DNA from: Pseudomonadota bacterium
Lineage (GTDB): Bacteria; Pseudomonadota; Gammaproteobacteria; Burkholderiales; Burkholderiaceae_C
DNA length: 64,000 bases
Assembly: GCA_020161065.1 (NCBI GenBank)
Contig: JAIUPH010000007.1
Span: forward strand, 124,001-188,000
Reading direction: 5' to 3'
The notes below the pieces were generated by a model. That model ran no database searches. It saw only the letters and a program-made list of their open reading frames with translations, and was not told where the DNA came from. Positions 1-8,274 of the stretch are shown piece by piece (within the stretch, counting starts at the first letter, position 1; the number at the start of each line of letters is the position of its first letter). The translations under genes and the position numbers were made by a program.

Positions 1-363
1 ACCGCGACCGCCGGCAAGTCCTTCGACACGCACGGGCCCATCGGCCCCTGGCTGGTGACGCCCGACGAGGTCGGCGACCCGGGGCGGCTGCGCATCCGCG
101 CCTGGGTCAACGGCGAGCTGCGGCAGGACGAGACGACCGCCGGCATGGTCTTCGACTGCGCCACGCTGGTGGCCGACCTCAGCCAGAAGTGCACGCTGGA
201 GGTTGGCGACGTGCTCGCGCTCGGATCGCCGGCCGGCGTGGGCGGGCTGATGACGCCACCACGCTACCTGCGCCCCGGCGACGAGGTGCGCATCGAGATC
301 GATCGCGTCGGCGCCATCGTCAACACCGTCGTCGCCGAACCCCAAGAACCGACTGGAGCCTGA
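1..363 (+). CDS. Fumarylacetoacetate hydrolase family protein, C-terminal part
   Basis: The reading frame is open from base 1, so the gene starts outside the window and only its last 120 codons are seen. The fragment opens with the GKSFDT motif followed by a GP-rich stretch, typical of the FAH fold found in 2-keto-4-pentenoate hydratases, acylpyruvases and ring-cleavage decarboxylases. It continues with a GSPAGVG turn and an RPGDEVRIEI strand that normally close this domain. The stop is followed at once by a VOC dioxygenase-like gene, so the pair may act together in breakdown of an aromatic or diketone intermediate. The exact substrate cannot be read from this fragment. Confidence 0.85.
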   Translation, partial: TATAGKSFDTHGPIGPWLVTPDEVGDPGRLRIRAWVNGELRQDETTAGMVFDCATLVADLSQKCTLEVGDVLALGSPAGVGGLMTPPRYLRPGDEVRIEIDRVGAIVNTVVAEPQEPTGA

Positions 364-365
364 GC

Positions 366-980
366 GTGAATACAACCCTCGACCTCGATGCGCTGAGCGC
401 CGATCTGCGCCGCTGCGCGCAGACGCTGTCACCGGCCAAGTTCGCCCACGTCGTCTGCCTGACCGGCCGGCTCGACGCGATGCGGCAGTGGTACCAGGCG
501 GTGCTGAACGCGCGCATCGCCTTCGGCAACGAACAGCTCTGCTTCCTGAGCTACGACGACGAGCACCACCGCATCGGCCTCATCCGTAGCGACGCCGCCA
601 CCGCCGCGCCGGCGGCCGACTCGGCCATCGTCCACCACTTCGCCTTCACCTATCGCGATCTCGGCGAGCTGTTCGGCAACTACCTGCGCCTGAAGCAGCA
701 GGGCATCGTGCCCTTCTGGTGCATCAACCACGGCCCGACCACTTCGATGTACTACAAGGATCCCGACGGCCATCGCGTCGAACTGCAGGTCGACAACTTC
801 AGCAACGAGGAGTGCGATGCCTTCTTCGCCTCCGGCGCCTACGACGAGAACCCGATCGGCATCAACTTCGACGCCGACGAGTGGATCGGCCGCTACCTGC
901 GTGGCGAAGACGCGAAGGCGCTCACCCGGCGGCCGCCGCTGCCGGCGGGCACGAGCCCGTTCCAGATGATCCGCGACTAG
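366..980 (+). CDS. VOC-superfamily (extradiol dioxygenase/glyoxalase-like) protein
   Basis: This 204-residue protein starts at GTG 366, chosen because a GGAG lies eight bases upstream and the frame would otherwise run into the preceding gene. The vicinal-oxygen-chelate fold is shown by the metal-ligand pattern His28, His90 or His91, and Glu139 in the DPDGHRVELQ motif, as in type I extradiol dioxygenases such as catechol 2,3-dioxygenase. It is shorter than a two-domain dioxygenase (about 290-300 residues), so it is a single-module enzyme. It lies two bases after the FAH-family gene and is probably co-transcribed with it. Ring cleavage is an inference; a lyase or isomerase role is possible. Confidence 0.8.
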   Translation: MNTTLDLDALSADLRRCAQTLSPAKFAHVVCLTGRLDAMRQWYQAVLNARIAFGNEQLCFLSYDDEHHRIGLIRSDAATAAPAADSAIVHHFAFTYRDLGELFGNYLRLKQQGIVPFWCINHGPTTSMYYKDPDGHRVELQVDNFSNEECDAFFASGAYDENPIGINFDADEWIGRYLRGEDAKALTRRPPLPAGTSPFQMIRD

Positions 981-1050
981 GGCCGGCGCCGCGGGGCGCG
1001 ACCCATCCCGGCGGCGCCGAGCCTGCGCGCCGCCCTCACCGGAGACCAGC

Positions 1051-2745
1051 ATGACCGCACCTTCCGCCGCGCGCGGCGCGGCCGGGCGCACGCTTGCCTT
1101 GCGCACGCTGCAGCGCACGGCCTTCGCCGCCGCGATCGTCCTCGAACTGCAGCCGGCGTGGGCCATGGGCATCGCCACCGGCAGCGACGACTGGCAGCTT
1201 CGATGGGACAACACCGTCAAGTACAGCAGCGCCTGGCGGCTGAAGAGCGCCGACCCGGCCTTGCTCTTCAGCCCCAACCACGACGACGGCGACCGCAACT
1301 TCGGCAAGGGGCTGGTCTCGTCGCGGGTCGATCTGTTCTCGGAACTGGACTTGAGCGACGGCGGTCGCCGCGGCCTGCGGCTGAGTGCCGCGGCCTGGTA
1401 CGACGCCGTCTACAACCGTGGCAACGACAACCCCGGCTTCCCCGGCGGCGCCTTCCCGAACCGCTTGGGCGCGGCCAACCGTTTTGCGCCGGCCACGCGC
1501 GACCTGCATGGGCGCAGCGCCGAGATGCTGGACGCCTTCGTCTTCGGCAAGGTCGAACTGGACGGCGGCGCCAGTCTGAGCGGACGCCTCGGCCGGCATT
1601 CGCTGCTGTGGGGCGAGAGCCTGTTCTTCGGTGCCAACGCCATCGCCGGCGGACAGCAGCCGGTCGACGCGGTGAAGCTGCTGTCGGTGCCGGGCACGCC
1701 GTTCAAGGAGGCGGTGCGGCCGGTGCCGCAGGTTTCGGGGCAGATCCAGTTCGACGGCGGCGTCTCGATCGGCGCCTACTACCAGTTCCGCTGGGTGCCC
1801 ACGCGGGCACCGGCCGTCGGCAGCTACTTCTCCGACGTCGATGTCGTGGTGCGCGGCGCCGAGCAGTTGCTGCTGCCGGCGCCGCTGCCGGCCGCGCCCC
1901 GCGGCGCGGACCGCGAGCCGCCGTCGTCGGGGCAGGGCGGCCTGCAGTGGCGCTGGCGCGCCGCCGAGACCGACCTCGGGCTCTATGCCGTGCGCTTTCA
2001 CGCCAAGACGCCGCAGGTGGTGCCCATCGTGGGCTTCGTCGTGCCGCCGCCGGCGGCCGTGGTCGCGCCGGTCGGCTTCAGGCAGGTCTATCACGAAGGC
2101 ATCGTCGCGTTCGGCGCCAGCGCCAGCCGCACCTTCGGCGATGTCAACCTGGCCGTCGAGGCCTCGCTGCGTCGCAACCAGGACCTGGCCAGCACCCGCG
2201 GCGTGGATGCCAGCGCCGTCGGCGGCCCGCCGATCGACGGCGACAACCCGGGCTACGCCATCGGCCGCACCGCGCACCTGAACGTGTCGATGCTGGCCAA
2301 CCTCCCGTCCACCCCGCTGTGGCGCGAGGCCAACCTGGTCGGCGAACTGGCCTGGAACCGCGTGCTGCGCGTCACCCGCAACGCCGCCGCGCTGGACCCC
2401 AACGCCAGCCGCGACGGCGGCGCGCTGCGCCTGCAGATCGAGCCGCGCTACCGGCAGGTGCTGCCCGGCCTCGACCTCGCCGTGCCGGTAGGCCTGGGCT
2501 GGTCGCCCAAGGGCTCGCGCTCGATGGCGCTGGGGCCGGTGCCGATGCCTGCCAATGGCCACGGCGAGCTGTCGATCGGCGTCAACGGCAGCTACCTGGA
2601 CGCCTGGCGCTTCACGCTCGGGTGGACGCATTTCTACGGCCAGGCGGCGCCGCTGCAGATCGGCAGCAGCTTCACCGACTACAGCTACGCGCAGACGCTG
2701 AAGGACCGCGACTTCGTGTCGCTGTCGATCCAGCGCAGCTTCTGA
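1051..2745 (+). CDS. DUF1302 family outer-membrane protein
   Basis: This 564-residue protein has an N-terminal signal peptide (Arg-rich start, then a hydrophobic run ending near residue 38 at AWA). The mature part opens with a W-x-L-R-W-D-N-T strand and continues with alternating beta-strand segments to a terminal aromatic residue (IQRSF), as expected for an outer-membrane beta-barrel. This matches the DUF1302 family. GGAGA lies just upstream of the ATG. In many proteobacteria DUF1302 genes sit beside DUF1329 and RND/MMPL genes in clusters for hydrophobic substrates, as here. A pore or export role is inferred; no biochemical function is certain. Confidence 0.85.
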   Translation: MTAPSAARGAAGRTLALRTLQRTAFAAAIVLELQPAWAMGIATGSDDWQLRWDNTVKYSSAWRLKSADPALLFSPNHDDGDRNFGKGLVSSRVDLFSELDLSDGGRRGLRLSAAAWYDAVYNRGNDNPGFPGGAFPNRLGAANRFAPATRDLHGRSAEMLDAFVFGKVELDGGASLSGRLGRHSLLWGESLFFGANAIAGGQQPVDAVKLLSVPGTPFKEAVRPVPQVSGQIQFDGGVSIGAYYQFRWVPTRAPAVGSYFSDVDVVVRGAEQLLLPAPLPAAPRGADREPPSSGQGGLQWRWRAAETDLGLYAVRFHAKTPQVVPIVGFVVPPPAAVVAPVGFRQVYHEGIVAFGASASRTFGDVNLAVEASLRRNQDLASTRGVDASAVGGPPIDGDNPGYAIGRTAHLNVSMLANLPSTPLWREANLVGELAWNRVLRVTRNAAALDPNASRDGGALRLQIEPRYRQVLPGLDLAVPVGLGWSPKGSRSMALGPVPMPANGHGELSIGVNGSYLDAWRFTLGWTHFYGQAAPLQIGSSFTDYSYAQTLKDRDFVSLSIQRSF

Positions 2746-2775
2746 ACCCGGTCCCGACGCAAGGAGATGACGACG

Positions 2776-4164
2776 ATGACGCACGCGATCCTCCCCAACC
2801 CGCGGCGGGTGGCCGCCGCGCTGGCGGCGAGCCTGGCCATGACCCTGCCGTTGGCCGCTGCAGCCGCCGTGTCCGAGCCGGAAGCCCAGCGGCTGAAGAG
2901 CGAGCTCACGCCGATGGGCGCGCAGCGCGCCGGCAACCCCGACGGCAGCATCCCGCCCTGGACCGACGGCATGACGCAGCCCGCGGCCGGCTTCAAGAAC
3001 GGCGGCCGCCGGCCCGACCCCTTCACCGACAAGCCGATCTACACGGTGACCGCGGCCAATGCGGCCGCCCACGACGCACGCCTGGCCGAAGGCGTGAAGC
3101 TGCTGCTGCAGCGCCACCCCGAGAGCTTTCGCGTCGAGGTCTACAAGACCCAGCGCAGCGCCGCCGCGCCGGGCTGGGTCTACGACAACACGCTGCGCAA
3201 CGCGACCCATGCCTCGCTGTCCGAAGGCCCGGCGGGCCCGGTGCCCAAGGACGCGCGCGGCGGCATCCCTTTCCCGATCCCGCAAAGCGGCGCCGAAGCG
3301 ATGTGGAACCACCTGCTGCGCTGGCGCGGCGTCTCGGCCCAGTACAACACCTCGGGCGTGATGGGCACGGCCGACGGCAAGACGGTGCAGACCATCGAAG
3401 GCCAGGCGCTGGTGCAGATGCCGTACTACGACATGAACGCCTCGGCCGCCGTGCAGGCCGGCGGCGAATACTGGCTGTTCCGCATGGTCAACGTCGGCCC
3501 GCCCATCCGCGCCGGCGAGGCGGTGGTCGGCCGCCTCAACCTCGACGCCAGCAAAGACCAGTCTTGGGTCTACCTCACCGGCCAGCGGCGCACGCGCAAG
3601 CTGCCCAACGCCTGCTGCGACACGCCCAACCCGGCAACGGCCGGCCTGCTGACCTTTGACGACCTGGAAGGCTTCACCGGCCGGCTCGACCAGTTCGACT
3701 GGAAGCTCGCCGGCAAGAAGGAACTGCTGGTGCCCTACAACAGCAACCGCACGCTGCTGCCGACCCGCAACGCCGAGGTGATGCAGCCCCATCACCTGAA
3801 CCCCGCGCACGTGCGCTGGGAACTGCATCGCGTGTGGGTGGTGGACGCCATGCTCAAGGCCGGCAAACGCCATCCGGTGGCGCGCAGCCGCTACTACCTG
3901 GACGAGGACACCTGGACCGTGCTGTGGGGCGACCGCTGGGACGCCAACGGGCAGTTGTGGAAGAGCACCTGGCAACTGCCGGCGGCGATGCCCGACCTGC
4001 CGGGGCAGGTGGTCATCGGCTTCGGGATGTACGACTTCGTCTCGCGCAGCTACTTCGCCAACCTCAACCGCGCCGAGGGCAGCGAGCTGCAATACAAGTT
4101 CGTGCCGCGCATCGCCGATTCCGCGTTCACGCCCGAGGCCCTGGCGGGCGAGGGCCTGCGCTGA
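2776..4164 (+). CDS. DUF1329 domain protein (periplasmic, LolA/LolB-like fold)
   Basis: ATG 2776 is preferred to ATG 2767 because AAGGAG at 2761-2766 is nine bases from it and touches the earlier one. The product is 462 residues with a clear signal peptide ending near AAAAA-V. The body matches DUF1329, a family related to outer-membrane lipoprotein-sorting proteins, with typical segments such as ELTPMGA near the start, PWTDG, and an RWELHRVWVV stretch late in the protein. It lies 30 bases after the DUF1302 gene and the two families nearly always travel together. A role in moving lipid-like molecules across the periplasm is inferred. Confidence 0.87.
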   Translation: MTHAILPNPRRVAAALAASLAMTLPLAAAAAVSEPEAQRLKSELTPMGAQRAGNPDGSIPPWTDGMTQPAAGFKNGGRRPDPFTDKPIYTVTAANAAAHDARLAEGVKLLLQRHPESFRVEVYKTQRSAAAPGWVYDNTLRNATHASLSEGPAGPVPKDARGGIPFPIPQSGAEAMWNHLLRWRGVSAQYNTSGVMGTADGKTVQTIEGQALVQMPYYDMNASAAVQAGGEYWLFRMVNVGPPIRAGEAVVGRLNLDASKDQSWVYLTGQRRTRKLPNACCDTPNPATAGLLTFDDLEGFTGRLDQFDWKLAGKKELLVPYNSNRTLLPTRNAEVMQPHHLNPAHVRWELHRVWVVDAMLKAGKRHPVARSRYYLDEDTWTVLWGDRWDANGQLWKSTWQLPAAMPDLPGQVVIGFGMYDFVSRSYFANLNRAEGSELQYKFVPRIADSAFTPEALAGEGLR

Positions 4165-4172
4165 GCGCCGCG

Positions 4173-5216
4173 ATGCCGCGGGCCGCGTTCGCATTGGCAC
4201 TGATTGTCGCGTTGGCTGCGCCCGTCGCCCGGGCCGGCGGCGAGGCCGCCTCGCCGCTGGAGCGGCCATCGCTGCGGCTGCGCGATCCCGCGCACGCGCC
4301 GCTGCTGGCGGTGGCGCGCTGCGGCGGGCGCACGCTGCTCGCCGCCGGCGCGCACGGCGTGGTGCTGCGCTCGGTCGACGACGGCCGGCACTGGCAGCAG
4401 TCGGCCACGCCCACCAGCCACTCACTCGGCGCGTTGACCTGTGTCGGCGCCGGCGTGGGCTGGGCGGTCGGCCACGGCGGCGTGGTGCTGGGCACGCGCG
4501 ATGCCGGCGTCAGCTGGCGCCGACAACTCGATGGCCGCGCCGCCGCCGAACTCGTGCGCCAGGCGGCGCCGGCCGGCCCGCCGCGCGCCGAGGCCGAGCG
4601 CTGGGTTGCCGAAGGCGCGGACAAGCCGCTGCTCGACGTGCTGGCCTGGAGCGAGCGCGACGCCATCGTCATCGGCGCCTATGGCCTAGCCTTGCGCACG
4701 CGCGACGGCGGGGCCAGCTGGGCCAGCCTCGTCGACTGCCTGCCGAATCCCAAGCGGCTGCACCTGTACGCGGCGGCGCGCGCCGGAACGCGCATCGTCA
4801 TCGCCGGCGAGCAAGGGCTGCTGCTGCGCTCCGACGACGACGGCGAGCATTTCGAGCGGGTCGCGCTGCCCTACGAGGGCAGCCTGTTCGCGGCCGTGCT
4901 GCTGGACGCGCGGACCTGGCTGGTCGCGGGCCTGCGCGGCAACGCCTGGGCCAGCGTCGACGGCGGCGCGAGCTGGACGCCGCTGCGCCCGCCGTCGGCG
5001 GCACCGGCGGCCGCCTTCGTCGCCGCGGCGGCCGCCGGCGCGGGACAGGCCCTGCTGCTGGACCAGGCGGGCCAGCGCTACCGCTGGCCGGCGCCGGCGC
5101 CGACGCTGCTGCGCGAATCGGCCAGCGCGGCGGACCCGGCCAACGGCTTCGCGATCGCGGGCGACGGCGCGCTCATCAGCGTCGGCGACCGCGGCGTCGT
5201 GCGCGCCAGCCGATGA
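4173..5216 (+). CDS. YCF48/Asp-box (BNR-like) repeat periplasmic protein
   Basis: The 347-residue product has a signal peptide (residues 1 to about 22, cleavage near ARA-G) and then repeated Asp-box motifs of the form S/T-x-D-x-G-x-x-W. At least four are clear: SVDDGRHW, TRDAGVSW, TRDGGASW and SVDGGASW. This is the beta-propeller type found in photosystem II assembly factor YCF48 and sialidase-like proteins. It starts nine bases after the DUF1329 stop, so it is translated in the same operon. In such cassettes the propeller may help assemble or dock the DUF1302/RND complex; this is inference only. Confidence 0.82.
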   Translation: MPRAAFALALIVALAAPVARAGGEAASPLERPSLRLRDPAHAPLLAVARCGGRTLLAAGAHGVVLRSVDDGRHWQQSATPTSHSLGALTCVGAGVGWAVGHGGVVLGTRDAGVSWRRQLDGRAAAELVRQAAPAGPPRAEAERWVAEGADKPLLDVLAWSERDAIVIGAYGLALRTRDGGASWASLVDCLPNPKRLHLYAAARAGTRIVIAGEQGLLLRSDDDGEHFERVALPYEGSLFAAVLLDARTWLVAGLRGNAWASVDGGASWTPLRPPSAAPAAAFVAAAAAGAGQALLLDQAGQRYRWPAPAPTLLRESASAADPANGFAIAGDGALISVGDRGVVRASR

Positions 5217-5231
5217 GGCGACGCCGCCGTG

Positions 5232-7559
5232 ATGAAGCGCCTCGAGAACCTCATCTTCGGGCGGCGCCGGCTGGTGCTGCTGGCCTGCGCGCTGGTCACC
5301 GCCGCGCTGGGCTGGCAGGCCACGCGGCTGCAGCTCAACGCCAGCTTCGAGAAGAGCATCCCCGTCCATCACCCCTACATCGAGAACTTCCTGGCCCACC
5401 AGAAGGACTTGCAAGGCCTGGGCAACGCGCTGCGCATCGCGGTCGAGGCACCGTCGGGAACGATCTACGAAGCGCGCTACCTGGAGTCGCTGCGGCGGCT
5501 CAACGACGAGCTGTTCCTGCTGCCGGGGGTCGACCGCACGCGGCTGAAGAGCCTGTGGACGGCGTCCACGCGCTGGGTCGGTGTCACCGAAGACGGGCTG
5601 GAAGGCGGCCCGGTGATCCCCGACGGCTACGACGGCAGCGCCGACAGCCTGGCCGCGGTGGCGCGCAACGTCGCGCGCGCCGGCGTCGTCGGGCAGCTCG
5701 TCGCGGCGGACCTGCGCTCCAGCGTGATCCAGGTGCCGCTGCTGTCGATCGGCGCCGATGGCCGCGCGCTCGACTACGGCCAGTTCGCGCAGCGGCTCGA
5801 GCAACTGCGCAGCCGCTTCGAAGCGGAGCGCGGCGTAGCCATTCACGTCACGGGTTATGCCCAGATCGTCGGCGACCTGATCGACGGCATCCGCTCGGTG
5901 CTGGCGTTCTTCGCCGTCGCGGTGGCCGTGGCCACGCTGATGGTGCACGCCTACGTGCGTTGCCTGCGCTCGACCTTGATCGTCGTCACCGCGTCGCTGC
6001 TAGCCGTGGTCTGGCTGCTCGGTCTGCTGCCGCTGCTGGGCATCCAGCTCGACCCCTACTCGGTGCTGGTGCCGTTCCTGGTGTTCGCGATCGGCATGAG
6101 CCACGGCGCGCAGAAGATGAACGGCGTGATGCAGGACATCGGCCGCGGCATGGATCGCCTGACGGCGGCGCGCCGCACGTTCGAGCGCCTGTTCCTGGCC
6201 GGTCTGACGGCGCTGCTGGCCGACGCGCTGGGCTTTGCCGTGCTGCTGATCGTCGACATCGCCTCGATCCGCGAGCTGGCCATTGCCGCCTCGCTGGGCG
6301 TGTTGCTGCTGATCGTCACCAACCTGATCCTCATTCCGGTGCTGCTCAGCCACACCGGCGTCAGCGCGGCCGCGGCACGGCGCAGCCTGCGGCTGGAAAG
6401 CGCCGGCGACGGCGCCCCGGCCCGGAGCGGCGCCTGGCACTGGCTGCAATCGTTCACCCGCCGGCCGCAGGCGCCGCTGGCGCTCGTCGTCGCGCTGGGC
6501 CTGGCGCTGGGCGGCGCGTGGATCGCCCGCGGCCTGTCCATCGGCGACCTCGACGCCGGCGCGCCCGAGCTCCGACCGCACAGCCGCTACAACCGCGACG
6601 CCGCTTTCATGGCCCGCGCCTATGGCGCTTCGAGCGATGTGCTGGCGGTGATGGTCGCCAGCCCGGAAGGCGCCTGCGCGGCGACGGCCACCGTGCAGCG
6701 CGTCGACGCGCTGGCCTGGACGCTGCAGCAGCTCGACGGCGTGGAAGGCACGACCAGCCTGGCGCAACTGGTGCGCCAGATGATGGTCGGCCTCAACGAG
6801 GGTAACCCGAAGTGGGCCGACGTGGTGTCCAACCAGGACATGATCAACACCATCACCGCCGGCGCGCCGCGTGGCCTGTACCACAACGATGCCTGCAGCC
6901 TGCTGACGCTGCAGGTCTTCCTGGCCGACCACAAGGCCGACACGCTGCAGCGCGCCACGGCCGCGGTGGAGGCCTTCGCGCAGCGCCACGACGGCGACGC
7001 CGCGCGCTTCCTGCTCGGTGCCGGCAGCGCCGGCATCGAGGCGGCCACCAACCAGGTGGTCGCCGCCGCGTGGCGGCAGATGATGGTGCTGGTGTACCTG
7101 GCCGTCGCGCTGCTGGCCTGGCTGACCTTCCGCAGCTGGCGCGCCACCGTGATGGCCATCCTGCCGCTGGCGCTGACCTCGGTGCTGGCCGAGGCGTTGA
7201 TGGTCGTGCTGCACATCGGCGTCAAGGTGTCGACGCTGCCGGTAATTGCGCTCGGCGTGGGCATCGGCGTCGACTACGCGCTGTACATCGTCAGCGTGGC
7301 GCTGCTGCGTTGGCGGCAGGGCGCTTCGTTCGAAGCGGCCTATCGGTCGGCGCTGCTGTTCACCGGGCGCGTGGTGCTGCTGACCGGGCTGACACTGTGC
7401 CTGAGCGTACTGACCTGGACGGCCAGCCCCATCAAGTTCCAGGCCGACATGGGGCTGCTGCTGGCCTTCATGTTCCTGGTCAACATGCTGGGCGCCCTGG
7501 TGCTGCTGCCGGCGCTGGGCAGCTTCTTGCTGCGGCGGCGCCCGCAGGCCATCCGGTAA
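5232..7559 (+). CDS. RND-superfamily transporter, MMPL/SSD type
   Basis: ATG 5232 is used; GTG 5229 directly before it is an alternative. The 775-residue protein has the MMPL/SSD layout. TM1 is near residues 12-30, followed by a large periplasmic loop, a TM2-6 block (about 215-375), a second loop, and a second TM block ending in RRR. The intramembrane acidic motif GVGIGVDYALY lies in the second block and FAIGMSHGAQ in the first. It closes the DUF1302/DUF1329/propeller cassette, 15 bases after the propeller gene. Relatives move lipids, sterols or hopanoids. Transport of a hydrophobic compound linked to the upstream catabolic genes is inferred. Confidence 0.88.
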   Translation: MKRLENLIFGRRRLVLLACALVTAALGWQATRLQLNASFEKSIPVHHPYIENFLAHQKDLQGLGNALRIAVEAPSGTIYEARYLESLRRLNDELFLLPGVDRTRLKSLWTASTRWVGVTEDGLEGGPVIPDGYDGSADSLAAVARNVARAGVVGQLVAADLRSSVIQVPLLSIGADGRALDYGQFAQRLEQLRSRFEAERGVAIHVTGYAQIVGDLIDGIRSVLAFFAVAVAVATLMVHAYVRCLRSTLIVVTASLLAVVWLLGLLPLLGIQLDPYSVLVPFLVFAIGMSHGAQKMNGVMQDIGRGMDRLTAARRTFERLFLAGLTALLADALGFAVLLIVDIASIRELAIAASLGVLLLIVTNLILIPVLLSHTGVSAAAARRSLRLESAGDGAPARSGAWHWLQSFTRRPQAPLALVVALGLALGGAWIARGLSIGDLDAGAPELRPHSRYNRDAAFMARAYGASSDVLAVMVASPEGACAATATVQRVDALAWTLQQLDGVEGTTSLAQLVRQMMVGLNEGNPKWADVVSNQDMINTITAGAPRGLYHNDACSLLTLQVFLADHKADTLQRATAAVEAFAQRHDGDAARFLLGAGSAGIEAATNQVVAAAWRQMMVLVYLAVALLAWLTFRSWRATVMAILPLALTSVLAEALMVVLHIGVKVSTLPVIALGVGIGVDYALYIVSVALLRWRQGASFEAAYRSALLFTGRVVLLTGLTLCLSVLTWTASPIKFQADMGLLLAFMFLVNMLGALVLLPALGSFLLRRRPQAIR

Positions 7560-7611
7560 AGTCGCTGCGCGGCGCGTGTCCGCGCGACAGCCATTCGAGG
7601 AGGCGAGCACC

Positions 7612-8241
7612 GTGGCGACTGTGGACCTGGCCAGGCGCGCCGAGATCGGCCGGCTCAAGCGCGCCAGGACGCGCGCCACGATCATCGAGGCGGCCCTCGG
7701 GCTGGTGCGATCGAAGGGGCTCGAGTCGCCGACGATCGACGACTTCATCGTTGCCGCCGAGGTGGCGCGCGGCACCTTCTACAACCATTTCGAGACCCGG
7801 GACGAGCTGCTGCTGGCGCTCGGCAGCCACGTGGCCGATGCGATCGACGAACTCATCCTGCCGCACTTCGCCGGCGTCGACGACCCCGCCCAGCGCATTG
7901 CGATCGCGATCCGCCAGTTCGTGCTGGCGGCGCGCCAGCATCCCGAATGGGGGCACATCCTCGTGCGCACGCTGCATGGCGCCGAAGGCGGCTGGAGCGA
8001 AGGCATGCGGCGCGGCGTGCTGGCCGACATCCGCAAGGGCAAGCGGCTGGGCCGCTTCCGGTTCGAGTCGACGCAGGCCGCGGTGGCCATCGGCATCGGC
8101 GCGCTGGCGATGGCGATCCGCACGACGCTGACGGAGAAGACGCCGGCCGACTTCGGCGAAACCATGGCGATGCTGAGCCTGCGCGCGCTGGGCGTGGAAA
8201 CTCAGGAGGCCGAGCGGATCGCCCGGCTGCCGCTGCGCTGA
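7612..8241 (+). CDS. TetR/AcrR family transcriptional regulator
   Basis: GTG 7612 is chosen because a perfect AGGAGG at 7598-7603 lies eight bases upstream; a further GTG 36 bases earlier has no such site. The product is 209 residues, normal for the family. The N-terminal helix-turn-helix runs from about residue 20 to 65 and contains the TFYNHFETRDELL signature, which is diagnostic of TetR proteins. The C-terminal part is a helical ligand-binding domain with no recognisable ligand. It lies 52 bases after the transporter gene on the same strand and probably represses the DUF1302-to-MMPL cassette in response to its substrate. Confidence 0.9.
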   Translation: MATVDLARRAEIGRLKRARTRATIIEAALGLVRSKGLESPTIDDFIVAAEVARGTFYNHFETRDELLLALGSHVADAIDELILPHFAGVDDPAQRIAIAIRQFVLAARQHPEWGHILVRTLHGAEGGWSEGMRRGVLADIRKGKRLGRFRFESTQAAVAIGIGALAMAIRTTLTEKTPADFGETMAMLSLRALGVETQEAERIARLPLR

Positions 8242-8251
8242 TTCAGCCCAC

Positions 8252-8273
8252 CAGCCTTGGCCCGCCGAGGCTG
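8252..8273. terminator. Short hairpin between convergent tetR and soxB
   Basis: Six-base arms CAGCCT and AGGCTG, separated by ten bases, lie in the 33-base gap between two converging genes. No T-run follows on either side, so this is a weak candidate for a shared transcription end. Confidence 0.3.
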
Positions 8274-8274
8274 A

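Noticed and set aside
1036-4425. Long minus-strand open frame over the DUF1302/DUF1329 genes
   Set aside because: It has low-complexity composition and no start with a ribosome site, and is fully covered by well-supported plus-strand genes.
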